Below are positions 37,259 to 45,313 of a DNA stretch of 64,000 bases, in pieces. Every line of letters starts with the position of its first letter. Position 1 is the stretch's first letter. Source of the DNA: Chryseobacterium culicis (GTDB lineage Bacteria; Bacteroidota; Bacteroidia; Flavobacteriales; Weeksellaceae); contig NZ_FNWQ01000004.1 of NCBI RefSeq assembly GCF_900108365.1, forward strand, positions 124,001-188,000, read 5' to 3'. The position numbers and the translations under genes are program-made. The notes below the pieces were generated by a model. That model was given only the letters and a program-made list of their open reading frames with translations, ran no database searches and was not told where the DNA came from.

Positions 37259-37807
37259 ATGAAAAAAATTATATTCTTTACAGCGGTCACTACTTTTTTA
37301 TTCATCGGATTTACTTCAGTAAAAGCCCAGAAAAATGCTGACGATAAAATAAAAAAAGTTCTTTACTTCAATCCTGAGGTAGAGCCTGATATTGACGAAA
37401 TAAAAGACCCTACCAACAACGCTTTTTTTGATGCCGTTACTGATAATTTCAGTGGAAGAAGGAATAAAATGCTCCGTGCGGAAGTTCAGGTTTCTTTTGA
37501 CAGCATAGACAAACAGACTATTGTAGATTACTGTCTCAACAATGATGCGGATTTTGCGATTGTTTCCAAAGTACGATATTTTAAAGTTGGATTCGGGAAA
37601 TATGTGTTCTCCAATCAGGTGGTGGTAAGCATGAAGCTTTTTGGTGCGGACGGAAATCTTGTTACGGAAACCGATCATGATACCTACCGGAAGAATATGA
37701 GGCTGCTTGGCTCCACAACCAATTCTGTTAAAATAGGAACTGAAGGCGCCATCAAAGGAATTATAAAAAAACTGAGAAAACTGAAGCCAACGGAAGCGGA
37801 ACTTTAA
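37259..37807 (+). CDS. Secreted protein of unknown function
   Basis: The 182-aa protein has a signal peptide (MKKIIFFTAVTTFLFIGFTS, cleaved near VKAQ). The mature part is mixed alpha/beta (VDYCLNNDADFAIVSKVRYFKVGFGKYVFSN; this exceeds 20 residues only across the two halves) and ends in a basic helix IIKKLRKLKPTEAEL. I recognise no family. It has its own promoter and terminator, and a peptide cluster follows. Confidence 0.75.
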   Translation: MKKIIFFTAVTTFLFIGFTSVKAQKNADDKIKKVLYFNPEVEPDIDEIKDPTNNAFFDAVTDNFSGRRNKMLRAEVQVSFDSIDKQTIVDYCLNNDADFAIVSKVRYFKVGFGKYVFSNQVVVSMKLFGADGNLVTETDHDTYRKNMRLLGSTTNSVKIGTEGAIKGIIKKLRKLKPTEAEL

Positions 37808-37873
37808 GATTGAGGTTGAAGTGTACCGCCATTATTAACTATCCCTGAATTAAATATTTTCACTTTACATAAA

Positions 37874-37905
37874 GCACCTGTTCGCATTGTCGGACGGGTG
37901 CTTTT
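37874..37905 (+). terminator. Terminator after the 182-aa gene
   Basis: GCACCTGTTCG (37874-37884) pairs with CGGACGGGTGC (37891-37901), including G-U pairs, followed by TTTT. Confidence 0.75.
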
Positions 37906-37982
37906 AATTTTAAAAAACACTATAAAACACTGATTAACAATTAAATATTTTCACTAAATAAGGAATTATTAAATATTTTTTA

Positions 37983-37992
37983 CTATTTTAGT
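37983..37992 (+). promoter_or_regulatory. Promoter of the first peptide pair
   Basis: CTATTTTAGT, preceded by an AATATTT-like A/T stretch, lies 22 nt before the first peptide start. The same 10-mer lies 22 nt before the third peptide (38455-38464). Confidence 0.55.
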
Positions 37993-38013
37993 CAGACCTT
38001 AAAACTAAATCTT

Positions 38014-38154
38014 ATGAAAAATTTAAAGAAACTCAGCAGGGAAAAAGCAAAGCAGATTAATGGCGGATCTATGGAAAGATGCAGTGAAAGCAATCCATGT
38101 ACAGTTGGATGGTGCTGTTTTGGAATCTGTTCCCCCTTTATTTGTATTGAATAA
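38014..38154 (+). CDS. Double-glycine-leader Cys-rich peptide 1 (bacteriocin-like)
   Basis: The 46-aa peptide starts MKNLKKLSREKAKQINGG, a leader with a double-glycine cleavage site as used by C39-peptidase ABC exporters. The core after INGG has Cys at CSESNPC, a CC pair (VGWCCFGIC) and a further Cys near the end, six in all. The leader is common among Chryseobacterium bacteriocin-like peptides. No exporter or modification gene is adjacent. It pairs with peptide 2 downstream. Confidence 0.75.
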   Translation: MKNLKKLSREKAKQINGGSMERCSESNPCTVGWCCFGICSPFICIE

Positions 38155-38193
38155 AGACTCAAAATTCAACTAACCCAATAAAAATCAAATCTC

Positions 38194-38340
38194 ATGAAAA
38201 ATCTAAAAAAACTAAGCAGACAGGTACAAAAGGAAATTAAAGGCAGCGGGCCTTTCAAAAGATGTACAGAACATTACCAATGTCCGGGCGGATCATGTTG
38301 TCATAACACTTGTGTGATCAACCCATGTCCTCTGGAATAA
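38194..38340 (+). CDS. Cys-rich leader peptide 2 (KGSG type)
   Basis: The 48-aa peptide starts MKNLKKLSRQVQKEIKGSG, with Gly-Ser-Gly in place of Gly-Gly. Six Cys in the core include YQCPGGSCCHNTC. It belongs to the second peptide class of the unit together with peptide 4, and is followed by a terminator (38355-38379). Confidence 0.75.
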   Translation: MKNLKKLSRQVQKEIKGSGPFKRCTEHYQCPGGSCCHNTCVINPCPLE

Positions 38341-38354
38341 TATATGATCATTAC

Positions 38355-38379
38355 AAAACACCTGCAATGCAGGTGTTTT
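38355..38379 (+). terminator. Terminator after the first peptide pair
   Basis: AAAACACCTGC and GCAGGTGTTTT form a hairpin with a T run after the pair. Confidence 0.8.
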
Positions 38380-38454
38380 CGTTTTAAACGTAAATCAAAA
38401 ATGTATTATTGATAAAATATTTACATTAATAATTAAATAAAATAGAAATATTTG

Positions 38455-38464
38455 CTATTTTAGT
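38455..38464 (+). promoter_or_regulatory. Promoter of the second peptide pair
   Basis: CTATTTTAGT is identical to the motif at 37983-37992 and keeps the same 22-nt distance to the start codon (38486). Confidence 0.55.
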
Positions 38465-38485
38465 AGGACATTAAATCTAAACTAT

Positions 38486-38635
38486 ATGAAAAACCTGAAA
38501 AAACTCAGCAGAGAAGCTGCGAAACAGATCAATGGTGGTATCGGACCATTCAGATGCAGCATTACAAGACCTTGTTCCGTTGGATATTGCTGTAACGGAG
38601 AGTGCCTGGATCATGACTGTATGATAGAGCCTTAA
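38486..38635 (+). CDS. Double-glycine-leader Cys-rich peptide 3
   Basis: The 49-aa peptide starts MKNLKKLSREAAKQINGG and resembles peptide 1 in the leader and in the core pattern PCSVGYCCNGEC, with six Cys. It is the first gene of the second unit. Confidence 0.75.
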   Translation: MKNLKKLSREAAKQINGGIGPFRCSITRPCSVGYCCNGECLDHDCMIEP

Positions 38636-38655
38636 TCTTATTATATTGGATGATC

Positions 38656-38817
38656 ATGAAAAATTCAAATCTTAAGAAACTCAACAGGCTTGAGCAAAAA
38701 AATATCAAAGGAAGCGGAATAAAAAAGTGTGGTGACAACTCAGATTGCGGGCCATACCAATGCTGTACCAATGCTGTCTGTACACACATTCCTACTTCAG
38801 AATGCGAACCAATATAA
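38656..38817 (+). CDS. Cys-rich leader peptide 4 (KGSG type)
   Basis: The 53-aa peptide starts MKNSNLKKLNRLEQKNIKGS, followed by G, resembling peptide 2 in having KGSG before the core. The core has six Cys, with DCGPYQCCTNAVC. It closes the second unit before a terminator at 38848-38869. Confidence 0.75.
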   Translation: MKNSNLKKLNRLEQKNIKGSGIKKCGDNSDCGPYQCCTNAVCTHIPTSECEPI

Positions 38818-38847
38818 GAATATTGGAATTTAAAATTTAATTTTTTG

Positions 38848-38875
38848 AACATCCGTTTCGGCGGGTGTTTTTTTG
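38848..38875 (+). terminator. Terminator after the second peptide pair
   Basis: AACATCCG (38848-38855) pairs with CGGGTGTT (38862-38869), followed by TTTTTT. Confidence 0.8.
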
Positions 38876-38949
38876 TGCTTATACTGAAGCACTAAACTTT
38901 AATTAATCCTTAATTTTCCCAGTTTATTACTCAGTCTTAAAAATTTGAA

Positions 38950-38957
38950 TTATTTTT
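38950..38957 (+). promoter_or_regulatory. -7 promoter box of mgtE
   Basis: TATTTTTG matches TAnnTTTG. Its place means that transcription starts near 38963, so any start codon upstream is excluded. Confidence 0.55.
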
Positions 38958-38983
38958 GCATATCCAAAAGAAAATTTCACGTT

Positions 38984-40306
38984 TTGAATTCCAGAGACGA
39001 ACTTATCTTCAATCCTGCCGATATTGCCGAAACTCTCAGCGAACTTCCTGCTGATGAGAGGCTGCTCGCGTTCCTGAAGGTTCCGAAGGAATATAAAGCT
39101 GAAGTTTTTTCGCACCTTGACCCTGATTTCCAGGAAGATACCATCAGAAGTATTGGAAGCGATGAAGTTTCCGAAATTCTGAATGCGATGACTCCGGATG
39201 ACAGAACTGCTTTGTTCGAGGATTTTCCGGATGAGCTTATCAAGTATTCCATCAACCATTTAAATCCGCAGGAAAGAAGAATTGCTTTAAAACTGCTTGG
39301 ATATAATTCGGATTCTATTGCCCGTCTGATGACTCCTTACTATATCCAGATCCGTAAGGAATGGACAGTAAAGAGATGTCTGCAGCAGATCAAAAAAGTA
39401 GGAAAAAGAGTGGAAACCATGAACTATCTGTATGTGGTGGATGAAAGAAACAGGCTGATTGATGACCTTGCTATCGGAACGTTGTTGCTGGAAGAAGAAG
39501 ATACGCTGGTTTCCGATATTACGGACAATCATTTCGTAGCCATTACTACAACCACTTCCAAGGAGGATGCGGTAACGTACTTTGAAAAGTATGACCGTGG
39601 CGCTCTTCCTATTATTACGGAAGCTGGTGTTTTGGTGGGAATTGTAACGATAGATGATATCCTGGATCAGATTGAACAGCAGAACACGGAAGATATCCAG
39701 AAATTCGGGGGATTGGAAGCGTTAGACCTTCCCTACATCCAGACTTCGTGGACAGAAATGATCAAGAAAAGAGCAACCTGGCTGATTATTCTGTTTGTTT
39801 CTGAAATGCTGACGGCTTCAGCAATGGGATATTTTGATAAAGAAATTGAAAAAGCTGTTGTTCTGGCCTTATTTGTTCCGCTGATTATTTCCAGTGGAGG
39901 AAATTCCGGATCGCAGGCAGCCACATTGATTATCCGTGCGATGGCTCTTCAGGAAATCAGTCTGAAGGACTGGTGGTATGTCATGAAAAAAGAGATTATT
40001 TCCGGATTGTGTCTTGGAGCTATTTTGGGCGTTATCGGATTTATCAGAATCATGCTTTGGCAGCAGATCGGTCTTTTTGATTATGGCCAGTATTGGGTGT
40101 ACGTAGGACTGAGCGTTTCTGTTTCCCTCATAGCCATTGTATTATGGGGAACGCTATCAGGCTCTATGATTCCGTTTGTATTAAAGAAACTAAATCTGGA
40201 CCCCGCTACTTCTTCTGCTCCGTTTGTAGCCACATTGGTGGATGTGACGGGACTTATTATCTATTTTACCGTAGCCGGGCTTTTCTTAACCGGAAAACTT
40301 TTGTAA
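38984..40306 (+). CDS. mgtE: Magnesium transporter MgtE
   Basis: The 440-aa protein has the N-terminal MgtE domain ([18 protein letters not shown]), two CBS domains (about 140-250, with [13 protein letters not shown] and [13 protein letters not shown]) and five C-terminal membrane helices with [13 protein letters not shown] at the pore. It imports Mg2+ and is gated by Mg2+ binding to its cytoplasmic domains. No ATG is available near the family start; the TTG at 38984 (LNSRDEL read as MNSRDEL) is the likely initiator because the promoter lies just upstream. Confidence 0.92.
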   Translation: MNSRDELIFNPADIAETLSELPADERLLAFLKVPKEYKAEVFSHLDPDFQEDTIRSIGSDEVSEILNAMTPDDRTALFEDFPDELIKYSINHLNPQERRIALKLLGYNSDSIARLMTPYYIQIRKEWTVKRCLQQIKKVGKRVETMNYLYVVDERNRLIDDLAIGTLLLEEEDTLVSDITDNHFVAITTTTSKEDAVTYFEKYDRGALPIITEAGVLVGIVTIDDILDQIEQQNTEDIQKFGGLEALDLPYIQTSWTEMIKKRATWLIILFVSEMLTASAMGYFDKEIEKAVVLALFVPLIISSGGNSGSQAATLIIRAMALQEISLKDWWYVMKKEIISGLCLGAILGVIGFIRIMLWQQIGLFDYGQYWVYVGLSVSVSLIAIVLWGTLSGSMIPFVLKKLNLDPATSSAPFVATLVDVTGLIIYFTVAGLFLTGKLL

Positions 40307-40332
40307 TTTTAGGCATCATCTAACATGCCAAT

Positions 40333-41073
40333 ATGAAAATCGTTTCACTTGTACCCTCTATCACTGAGGCACTATTTGACCTTGGCCTTACCGAGAATGA
40401 AGTTGTAGGCAGAACAAAATTTTGTATCCACCCCCGGGATAAAATAAAAAACGTTGCGGTAATCGGGGGCACTAAGAATATCAATATCGAGAAAATTAAA
40501 GCCTTGCAGCCGGATCTTATTCTTGCGAATAAGGAAGAAAACGTAAAAGACCAGGTAGAAGCTTTGATGAATGATTTTAAAGTAACAGTAACCAATGTTG
40601 AAACCATCGAAGACAATTATTATCTGCTCAAGAATCTTGGGAAGCTCTTAGGAAAAGAAGATAAGGCACAGCTTTTTAATCTTAAAATATACGAGGTGCT
40701 CAATCAGGCAAAGCTTGATACGCCTGTAAAGGCAGCTTATCTTATCTGGAATAATCCTTATATGACTATTGGTTCGGACACATTTATTCATAAAATTTTA
40801 TCGGAAATTGGTTTTGAAAATGTTTTCAGAGATAAGACCCGTTATCCCCAAATCAGCACTGAAGATCTGGCTGCTGCCGATGTGATCATGCTTTCTTCCG
40901 AACCCTTTCCATTTAAGGAAAAGCACGTTGAAGAGCTGCGGGCTTTCTATCCCGATAAAAAGATTATGATTGTGGATGGGGAGGCATTTTCCTGGTACGG
41001 AACCCATATTGCTAAATGTGAGAATTATTTTAAGGAACTTATTGCAGAAATTCATGCTATACAGCAAAGCTAG
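40333..41073 (+). CDS. BtuF-like helical-backbone metal receptor
   Basis: The 246-aa protein belongs to the periplasmic binding protein fold of BtuF/TroA type: MKIVSLVPSITEALFDLGL, VVGRTKFCIHP, LQPDLILANKEENVKDQVEA and WYGTHIAKCENYF. It has no signal peptide, so it would stay in the cytoplasm, unlike typical ABC receptors. It follows mgtE by 26 nt and is probably co-transcribed. It might bind corrinoid or heme-like ligand, but no ABC genes are adjacent. Confidence 0.83.
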   Translation: MKIVSLVPSITEALFDLGLTENEVVGRTKFCIHPRDKIKNVAVIGGTKNINIEKIKALQPDLILANKEENVKDQVEALMNDFKVTVTNVETIEDNYYLLKNLGKLLGKEDKAQLFNLKIYEVLNQAKLDTPVKAAYLIWNNPYMTIGSDTFIHKILSEIGFENVFRDKTRYPQISTEDLAAADVIMLSSEPFPFKEKHVEELRAFYPDKKIMIVDGEAFSWYGTHIAKCENYFKELIAEIHAIQQS

Positions 41074-41135
41074 TTTTTGTTCATCTTACATTTAGCCCTA
41101 AACAATCAATTTGAAAATTTAAATATTTGATTCAC

Positions 41136-41603
41136 ATGGCAGACACAGTTATATTATCTGAAGGAGGAGAATTCAACCACGTTATAAAGGAGGTTTCTAA
41201 GTACATCAATCTTTATGTGATGGCTTTTGAAAAGGAAGAAAGAACCATCGCACGAATAGATAAACGCGAAAATATGTACGGTGGAAACGGAACGGTATAC
41301 CTGATCCAGATGTTTGATCAGGAAGAGCTGGCTAACAACCGTCTGGCAGCCTATATGGTTTTATTGAATAAAGGTGATGAGTCCGGATTTCACACGCACA
41401 ATCTAAGAAACGAACAGGAACTGTATGTTGTTGTGCACGGAACCGGAGAATACAGGGAAAGAACCGGAACAGACGGAGCAATACGGAGGAAAATGCTTCA
41501 AAAAGGCGATATTACGGCCATCAGTTCTATAGGATATCATTCTGTTGAAAATACAGGAAGTGAGCCTTTAATCATGTTTGTGATTACGACCAATAATCCA
41601 TAA
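41136..41603 (+). CDS. Cupin domain protein
   Basis: The 155-aa protein contains a cupin barrel, with the metal-binding pattern SGFHTHNLRNEQELYVVVHG (two His and a Glu) and a later HSVENTG. It has no signal peptide. Its substrate is unknown. The ATG at 41136 is preferred over an upstream TTG at 41127. A terminator follows directly. Confidence 0.82.
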   Translation: MADTVILSEGGEFNHVIKEVSKYINLYVMAFEKEERTIARIDKRENMYGGNGTVYLIQMFDQEELANNRLAAYMVLLNKGDESGFHTHNLRNEQELYVVVHGTGEYRERTGTDGAIRRKMLQKGDITAISSIGYHSVENTGSEPLIMFVITTNNP

Positions 41604-41605
41604 AA

Positions 41606-41632
41606 AACTCCGGCTGAAACAGCCGGAGTTTA
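41606..41632. terminator. Terminator between the cupin gene and msrC
   Basis: ACTCCGGCTG and CAGCCGGAGT form a strong hairpin between convergent genes with A/T flanks. Confidence 0.78.
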
Positions 41633-41656
41633 TATTTTACTTATCATAAATCCGAA

Positions 41657-42106
41657 TTATAAAACTTTAGAAACTTCATTACAAAGCCATTCCAGCAATT
41701 CGCGGTCTTCTTTGGTGAAAGGATCAATGGTGTGAGAATCAATATCAATCTGACCAATGTTTTTTCCGTCCTTAAAAATCGGAACCACGATCTCTGCTTT
41801 TGTATCTATGGAACAGCTTAGATAATTGCTTTCTTCATGCACATCAGGAACTACAAATGTTTCATTGGAAACAGCAACCTGACCACAAATACCTTTACCG
41901 TAAGGAATAATGGTGTGATCTGTAGGTGCTCCTACATAAGGGCCTAGAATCAGCTCATCCTTATCTCCGTTTTTGAAATAGAAACCGGTCCAGTTGAAGT
42001 AAGGAATTTCCTGATCCAGCAGGTGACATACTTTTTCCAGTTTTTCTTCTGTATTATGTTTGGGACTTTCAAGAATTGAGGAAAGTCTTTTCTTTAATTC
42101 TGACAT
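41657..42106 (-). CDS. msrC: Free methionine-(R)-sulfoxide reductase, GAF type
   Basis: The 149-aa protein is a stand-alone GAF domain: YFNWTGFYFKNGDKDELILG, YGKGICGQVAVSNETFVVPD and NYLSCSIDTKAEIVVPIF. The cysteines in GKGICG and NYLSCS match the catalytic and resolving cysteines of this enzyme. It repairs oxidised free methionine. It starts 12 nt before the next minus-strand gene's stop (42119), so the two may form an operon. Confidence 0.88.
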   Translation of the reverse strand: MSELKKRLSSILESPKHNTEEKLEKVCHLLDQEIPYFNWTGFYFKNGDKDELILGPYVGAPTDHTIIPYGKGICGQVAVSNETFVVPDVHEESNYLSCSIDTKAEIVVPIFKDGKNIGQIDIDSHTIDPFTKEDRELLEWLCNEVSKVL

Positions 42107-42118
42107 TGTATTTATATT

Positions 42119-43546
42119 TTAAGAGAATTGTTTTAGGGATAGTTCTTCTTTATATCCGAACATTCCACGCTCTTTGATCATTTCTGCTACGCCTTCAGGC
42201 ACCTGTGTTTCCCATCCTTTTACACAGCATGCAATCTTTCTCAAAATTTCTCTTGAGTAGATTTCCAGGAACTCCGGGTTATAGTTGGTAATATCTACAA
42301 TACGGTTGTTGTGCTTGAAGTACTTATAAAGTTCTTTAAGATTTTCTTCTACTTTAAGGTTCGAAGAATCCAGCAGCTGATGCGTTTCAGGGTCTTTGTA
42401 AGGATACAGATATACTCTCATTCCGTTTCTGAAGAACTTACCGAATGCTTCAAGAATTCCTCCTGACAGATTTTTATAGTATTTTTCGTCAAATACCATC
42501 AGCATATTATTTACGCCCATTGCCACACCAATGTCTCCACTTGTATAAGACGCGAAATAATCAATCAGTCTGTAATATTCTGAGAAATTCGAAATAATAA
42601 CGGTGTATCCCAGTTTGCCCAGAATATCTACTCTATCCAGGAAGTCTCTTTCATCAATATCCCCGTCTGCTCTCAGATTGGAAATGGTGATTTCGATAAG
42701 AACTTCTGTTTCTTCATGGGTGCAGGTAGCGTCTTTAAAGAACATATCCATACCGTTTTTAAGCATATCAATGTTTACTTTCGTTACCGGTCTGAAACTT
42801 CCTCTTACCGCAAAAATATTTTTCTTGTACAATACATCTGCCGGAAGCATATTGTTCCCTTCAGAATTGAAGATCACAGCATCTGTCATTCCGTTCTTTA
42901 CCAACTGAAGGGACATCAGTCTGTTATCAACGTACGCAAAAGCCGGCCCGCTGAAGTCGATCATATCAATTTCAAGATTATCTTTTGCAATATCATCATA
43001 AAGAGATTCTACTAAAGTTCTTGGATTGTCAAAATAATGGAATGCTCCGAAAATAAGATTCACTCCCAGATTCCCTAAGGTTTCCTGCTGAAGGGTGGCA
43101 TCATTTTCTTTGAATTTTACGTGGATTACGATCTCATTATAGTCTTCATTTTCTTTGGTTTGAAAACGGATCCCTACCCAGCCGTGGCCTCTTACTGTCT
43201 TGTCAAAATTGATGGTAGTTACTGTGTTGGCATAAGAAAAGAACTTTCTGTCCGGATTGTTATCTCTTGAAATTCTCTCCTCAATCAGTGCTACTTCATA
43301 CCGAAGCATTTTGCGAAGCCTGTTTTGGGTAACGTACCTGTTTTTCACTTCTTTTCCGTAGATGGCATCACTAAAATCTTTGTCATAAGCAGACATTGCC
43401 TTAGCAATCGTACCGGAAGCTCCCCCTGCTCTAAAAAAGTGGCGAACAGTCTCCTGCCCGGCTCCAATTTCTGCGAAAGTACCATAAATAGTAGGATCTA
43501 GATTAATTGTTAATGCTTTTTGTTTAGGAGTTAGTTTCTGATACAT
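42119..43546 (-). CDS. Conserved protein of unknown function, 475 aa
   Basis: The 475-aa protein has no signal peptide or membrane segment. It starts MYQKLTPKQKALTINLDPTI and has even, conserved-looking mixed alpha/beta content. I do not recognise a catalytic motif. Similar proteins are known from Bacteroidetes and sometimes labelled as nicotinate-nucleotide adenylyltransferase or TonB-related, which I cannot confirm. It is upstream of msrC with a 12-nt gap, so a role in metabolite or redox housekeeping is possible. Confidence 0.7.
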   Translation of the reverse strand: MYQKLTPKQKALTINLDPTIYGTFAEIGAGQETVRHFFRAGGASGTIAKAMSAYDKDFSDAIYGKEVKNRYVTQNRLRKMLRYEVALIEERISRDNNPDRKFFSYANTVTTINFDKTVRGHGWVGIRFQTKENEDYNEIVIHVKFKENDATLQQETLGNLGVNLIFGAFHYFDNPRTLVESLYDDIAKDNLEIDMIDFSGPAFAYVDNRLMSLQLVKNGMTDAVIFNSEGNNMLPADVLYKKNIFAVRGSFRPVTKVNIDMLKNGMDMFFKDATCTHEETEVLIEITISNLRADGDIDERDFLDRVDILGKLGYTVIISNFSEYYRLIDYFASYTSGDIGVAMGVNNMLMVFDEKYYKNLSGGILEAFGKFFRNGMRVYLYPYKDPETHQLLDSSNLKVEENLKELYKYFKHNNRIVDITNYNPEFLEIYSREILRKIACCVKGWETQVPEGVAEMIKERGMFGYKEELSLKQFS

Positions 43547-43600
43547 TAGGACATGAAATTTTTTGTAAATTTACCAAAATTAAACCAACCTCAAAACAAA

Positions 43601-44368
43601 ATGAAGTTGAAATTTTTAGGAACCGGTACTTCCCAGGGTGTGCCCGTTATAGGCTGTACATGTGAAGTGTGTACTTCCGAAAATCCAAAAGACAAACGTT
43701 TACGCTCTTCCGTGATGGTGACTACGGAGGAAAATAAAAAGATACTGATTGACTGCGGTCCGGATTTCAGGCAGCAAATGCTTACCAACCATGAACACAA
43801 CGTAGACATTGCGCTGATTACTCATGAACACAATGATCACGTGATCGGGCTGGATGATATGCGCCCACTGATTTTTAAAAGCGGAAAAGATGTTCCTTTG
43901 TACTGTTATTCAAGGGTAGCCCACGAAATAAAAAACAGATTTCCTTACGCTTTTGCCGATGTGAGATATCCCGGGGCACCTGCTTTTGAACTTCACGAAA
44001 TTGAAAACAGGCCTTTTCAGGTACTGAATACAGAAATCACGCCTGTAGAAGTGATTCATTATAAAATTACGGTTTTCGGATATAAATTTAAAAAGCTGGC
44101 CTACATTACGGATGCCGGATTTATTTCAGAGACTGAAAAAGAAAAATTAAAGGATTTAGATATTCTGATCTTAAACTGCATCAGGAAATTTGATCCCCAT
44201 CCTGCCCATTTTATCCTTCCGGATGTTATTAAGCTCTTTGAAGAATTAAAACCTAAACAATTATTTCTAACGCATATCAGTCATCATTTAGGGCTGCATG
44301 ATATTGAAGACAAGCAGCTTCCGGCCGGAATACACCTTGCCTACGATGGTTTGGAACTTAATTTTTAA
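43601..44368 (+). CDS. MBL-fold metallo-hydrolase (PhnP-like)
   Basis: The 255-aa protein is a metallo-beta-lactamase-fold phosphodiesterase with a Cys-rich insert near the N-terminus (GVPVIGCTCEVCTSENPKDK), typical of PhnP-like enzymes that bind extra zinc. The metal ligands are in THEHNDHVIGLDDMRPL and the late THISHHLG. It probably cleaves cyclic phosphates of nucleosides or ribose. The frame opens further upstream, but the ATG at 43601 (MKLKFLGTGTSQG) fits the family start. Confidence 0.9.
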   Translation: MKLKFLGTGTSQGVPVIGCTCEVCTSENPKDKRLRSSVMVTTEENKKILIDCGPDFRQQMLTNHEHNVDIALITHEHNDHVIGLDDMRPLIFKSGKDVPLYCYSRVAHEIKNRFPYAFADVRYPGAPAFELHEIENRPFQVLNTEITPVEVIHYKITVFGYKFKKLAYITDAGFISETEKEKLKDLDILILNCIRKFDPHPAHFILPDVIKLFEELKPKQLFLTHISHHLGLHDIEDKQLPAGIHLAYDGLELNF

Positions 44369-44388
44369 AATATTTTCTTTAAAAAGCT

Positions 44389-44418
44389 TTTGAACATTGA
44401 AAAAAGTTCCTATATTTG
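44389..44418 (+). promoter_or_regulatory. Promoter of tRNA-Leu
   Basis: TTTG (44389-44392), an 18-nt spacer and TATATTTG (44411-44418) form an excellent Bacteroidetes promoter 43 nt before the tRNA. Confidence 0.7.
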
Positions 44419-44461
44419 CACACCAATTTGAAACAAACATCCCGTTTGGATTCAACATCAA

Positions 44462-44541
44462 GCCCAGGTGGCGGAATTGGTAGACGCGCTGGTCTCAAAC
44501 ACCAGTTCTTAGGAGTACCGGTTCGATCCCGGTCCTGGGTA
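44462..44541 (+). tRNA. tRNA-Leu (anticodon CAA)
   Basis: The acceptor stem GCCCAGG pairs with CCTGGGT, with A as discriminator and no encoded CCA. The anticodon loop CTCAAAC (44494-44500) gives CAA at 44496-44498, and the stem CTGGT/ACCAG is intact. A class II variable arm (TTCTTAGGAGT) precedes a perfect T arm with TTCGATC. This is a regular leucine tRNA of about 80 nt. It is a useful contrast to the abnormal tRNA-like RNA at 15903. Confidence 0.93.
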
Positions 44542-44543
44542 CA

Positions 44544-44575
44544 AAAAACCTCTGAAAAATTTTCAGAGGTTTTTG
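44544..44575 (+). terminator. Terminator after tRNA-Leu
   Basis: AAAACCTCTGAAAA and TTTTCAGAGGTTTT form a hairpin directly after the tRNA. Confidence 0.8.
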
Positions 44576-44623
44576 CTTTATTAAGATCAGGGTGTCATCT
44601 TCAGAATATTCAATACAAATTAT

Positions 44624-45313
44624 CTAGTCTTTTATCAATCGTTTTTTGTATTGTAGTGCAATAAATTTCTCAACGTCTTTCCACCTAAAAGAAACTGAAT
44701 ATTCAGGATAACCGCTATTAGTTCTATTTTTTTCATCATTAAAAATGAAATCTATCCCTGTTATCTTTCCTTCGCTATTGGTGTTTATTTTATATTGGCT
44801 GAGATTCTTTATAGGAAAGGATATACTTTTATCTGTTTTTAATTTTTTACGACATAGCTGCAAAAGCATTTTTTTGTTGATGAATAAGTTATCTCCAACT
44901 TCTGTATCATTCATTTCATCAAAGAAATAATAGACTGTAGCTTCCCATGGGGAACCATAAGATTGAATATGTACCGATATATTAAGCAACCCATTTTTAT
45001 TCAGAAAAATTTTATATTTTTCAAATCCATATTGGTTATCACGCAGAGAATTTGTTGAAATTAAGTTTTTTAAAGTATCTTTTTTAGCATTCAATCTTTT
45101 CTCGGGACTGTCGAAAAAAATACCATTAAAAAGATCATAGCTTTTTTGAATTCTCTTGTAAATTGCAGTACTCTTAGTTCCAATTTTTAACTCCTGCAAC
45201 TCAAAACATTCTTTAGAAATACAGATCGAATCTTTTAAAATAGAGACTTGCTGAGCATATGAAGATAGGCTAAAGAAAAAAATAAATACGATATTGAAAA
45301 GGTATTTTATCAT
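44624..45313 (-). CDS. Secreted protein of unknown function (T6SS island)
   Basis: The 229-aa protein has a signal peptide (MIKYLFNIVFIFFFSLSSYA). The mature part is AT-rich in codon use, with no recognised family. Its start overlaps the stop of the TPR lipoprotein gene by 4 nt (ATGA), so they are translationally coupled. It could be an immunity protein or a helper of the T6SS island; this is inferred from position only. Confidence 0.65.
   Translation of the reverse strand: MIKYLFNIVFIFFFSLSSYAQQVSILKDSICISKECFELQELKIGTKSTAIYKRIQKSYDLFNGIFFDSPEKRLNAKKDTLKNLISTNSLRDNQYGFEKYKIFLNKNGLLNISVHIQSYGSPWEATVYYFFDEMNDTEVGDNLFINKKMLLQLCRKKLKTDKSISFPIKNLSQYKINTNSEGKITGIDFIFNDEKNRTNSGYPEYSVSFRWKDVEKFIALQYKKRLIKD

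Noticed and set aside
44395..44418. Similarity of GTTCCTATATTTG before tRNA-Leu to the hairpin motif GTTCCTATA
   Set aside because: Here it is part of a good promoter (TATATTTG) and has no complementary arm, so the match is chance or promoter-like.
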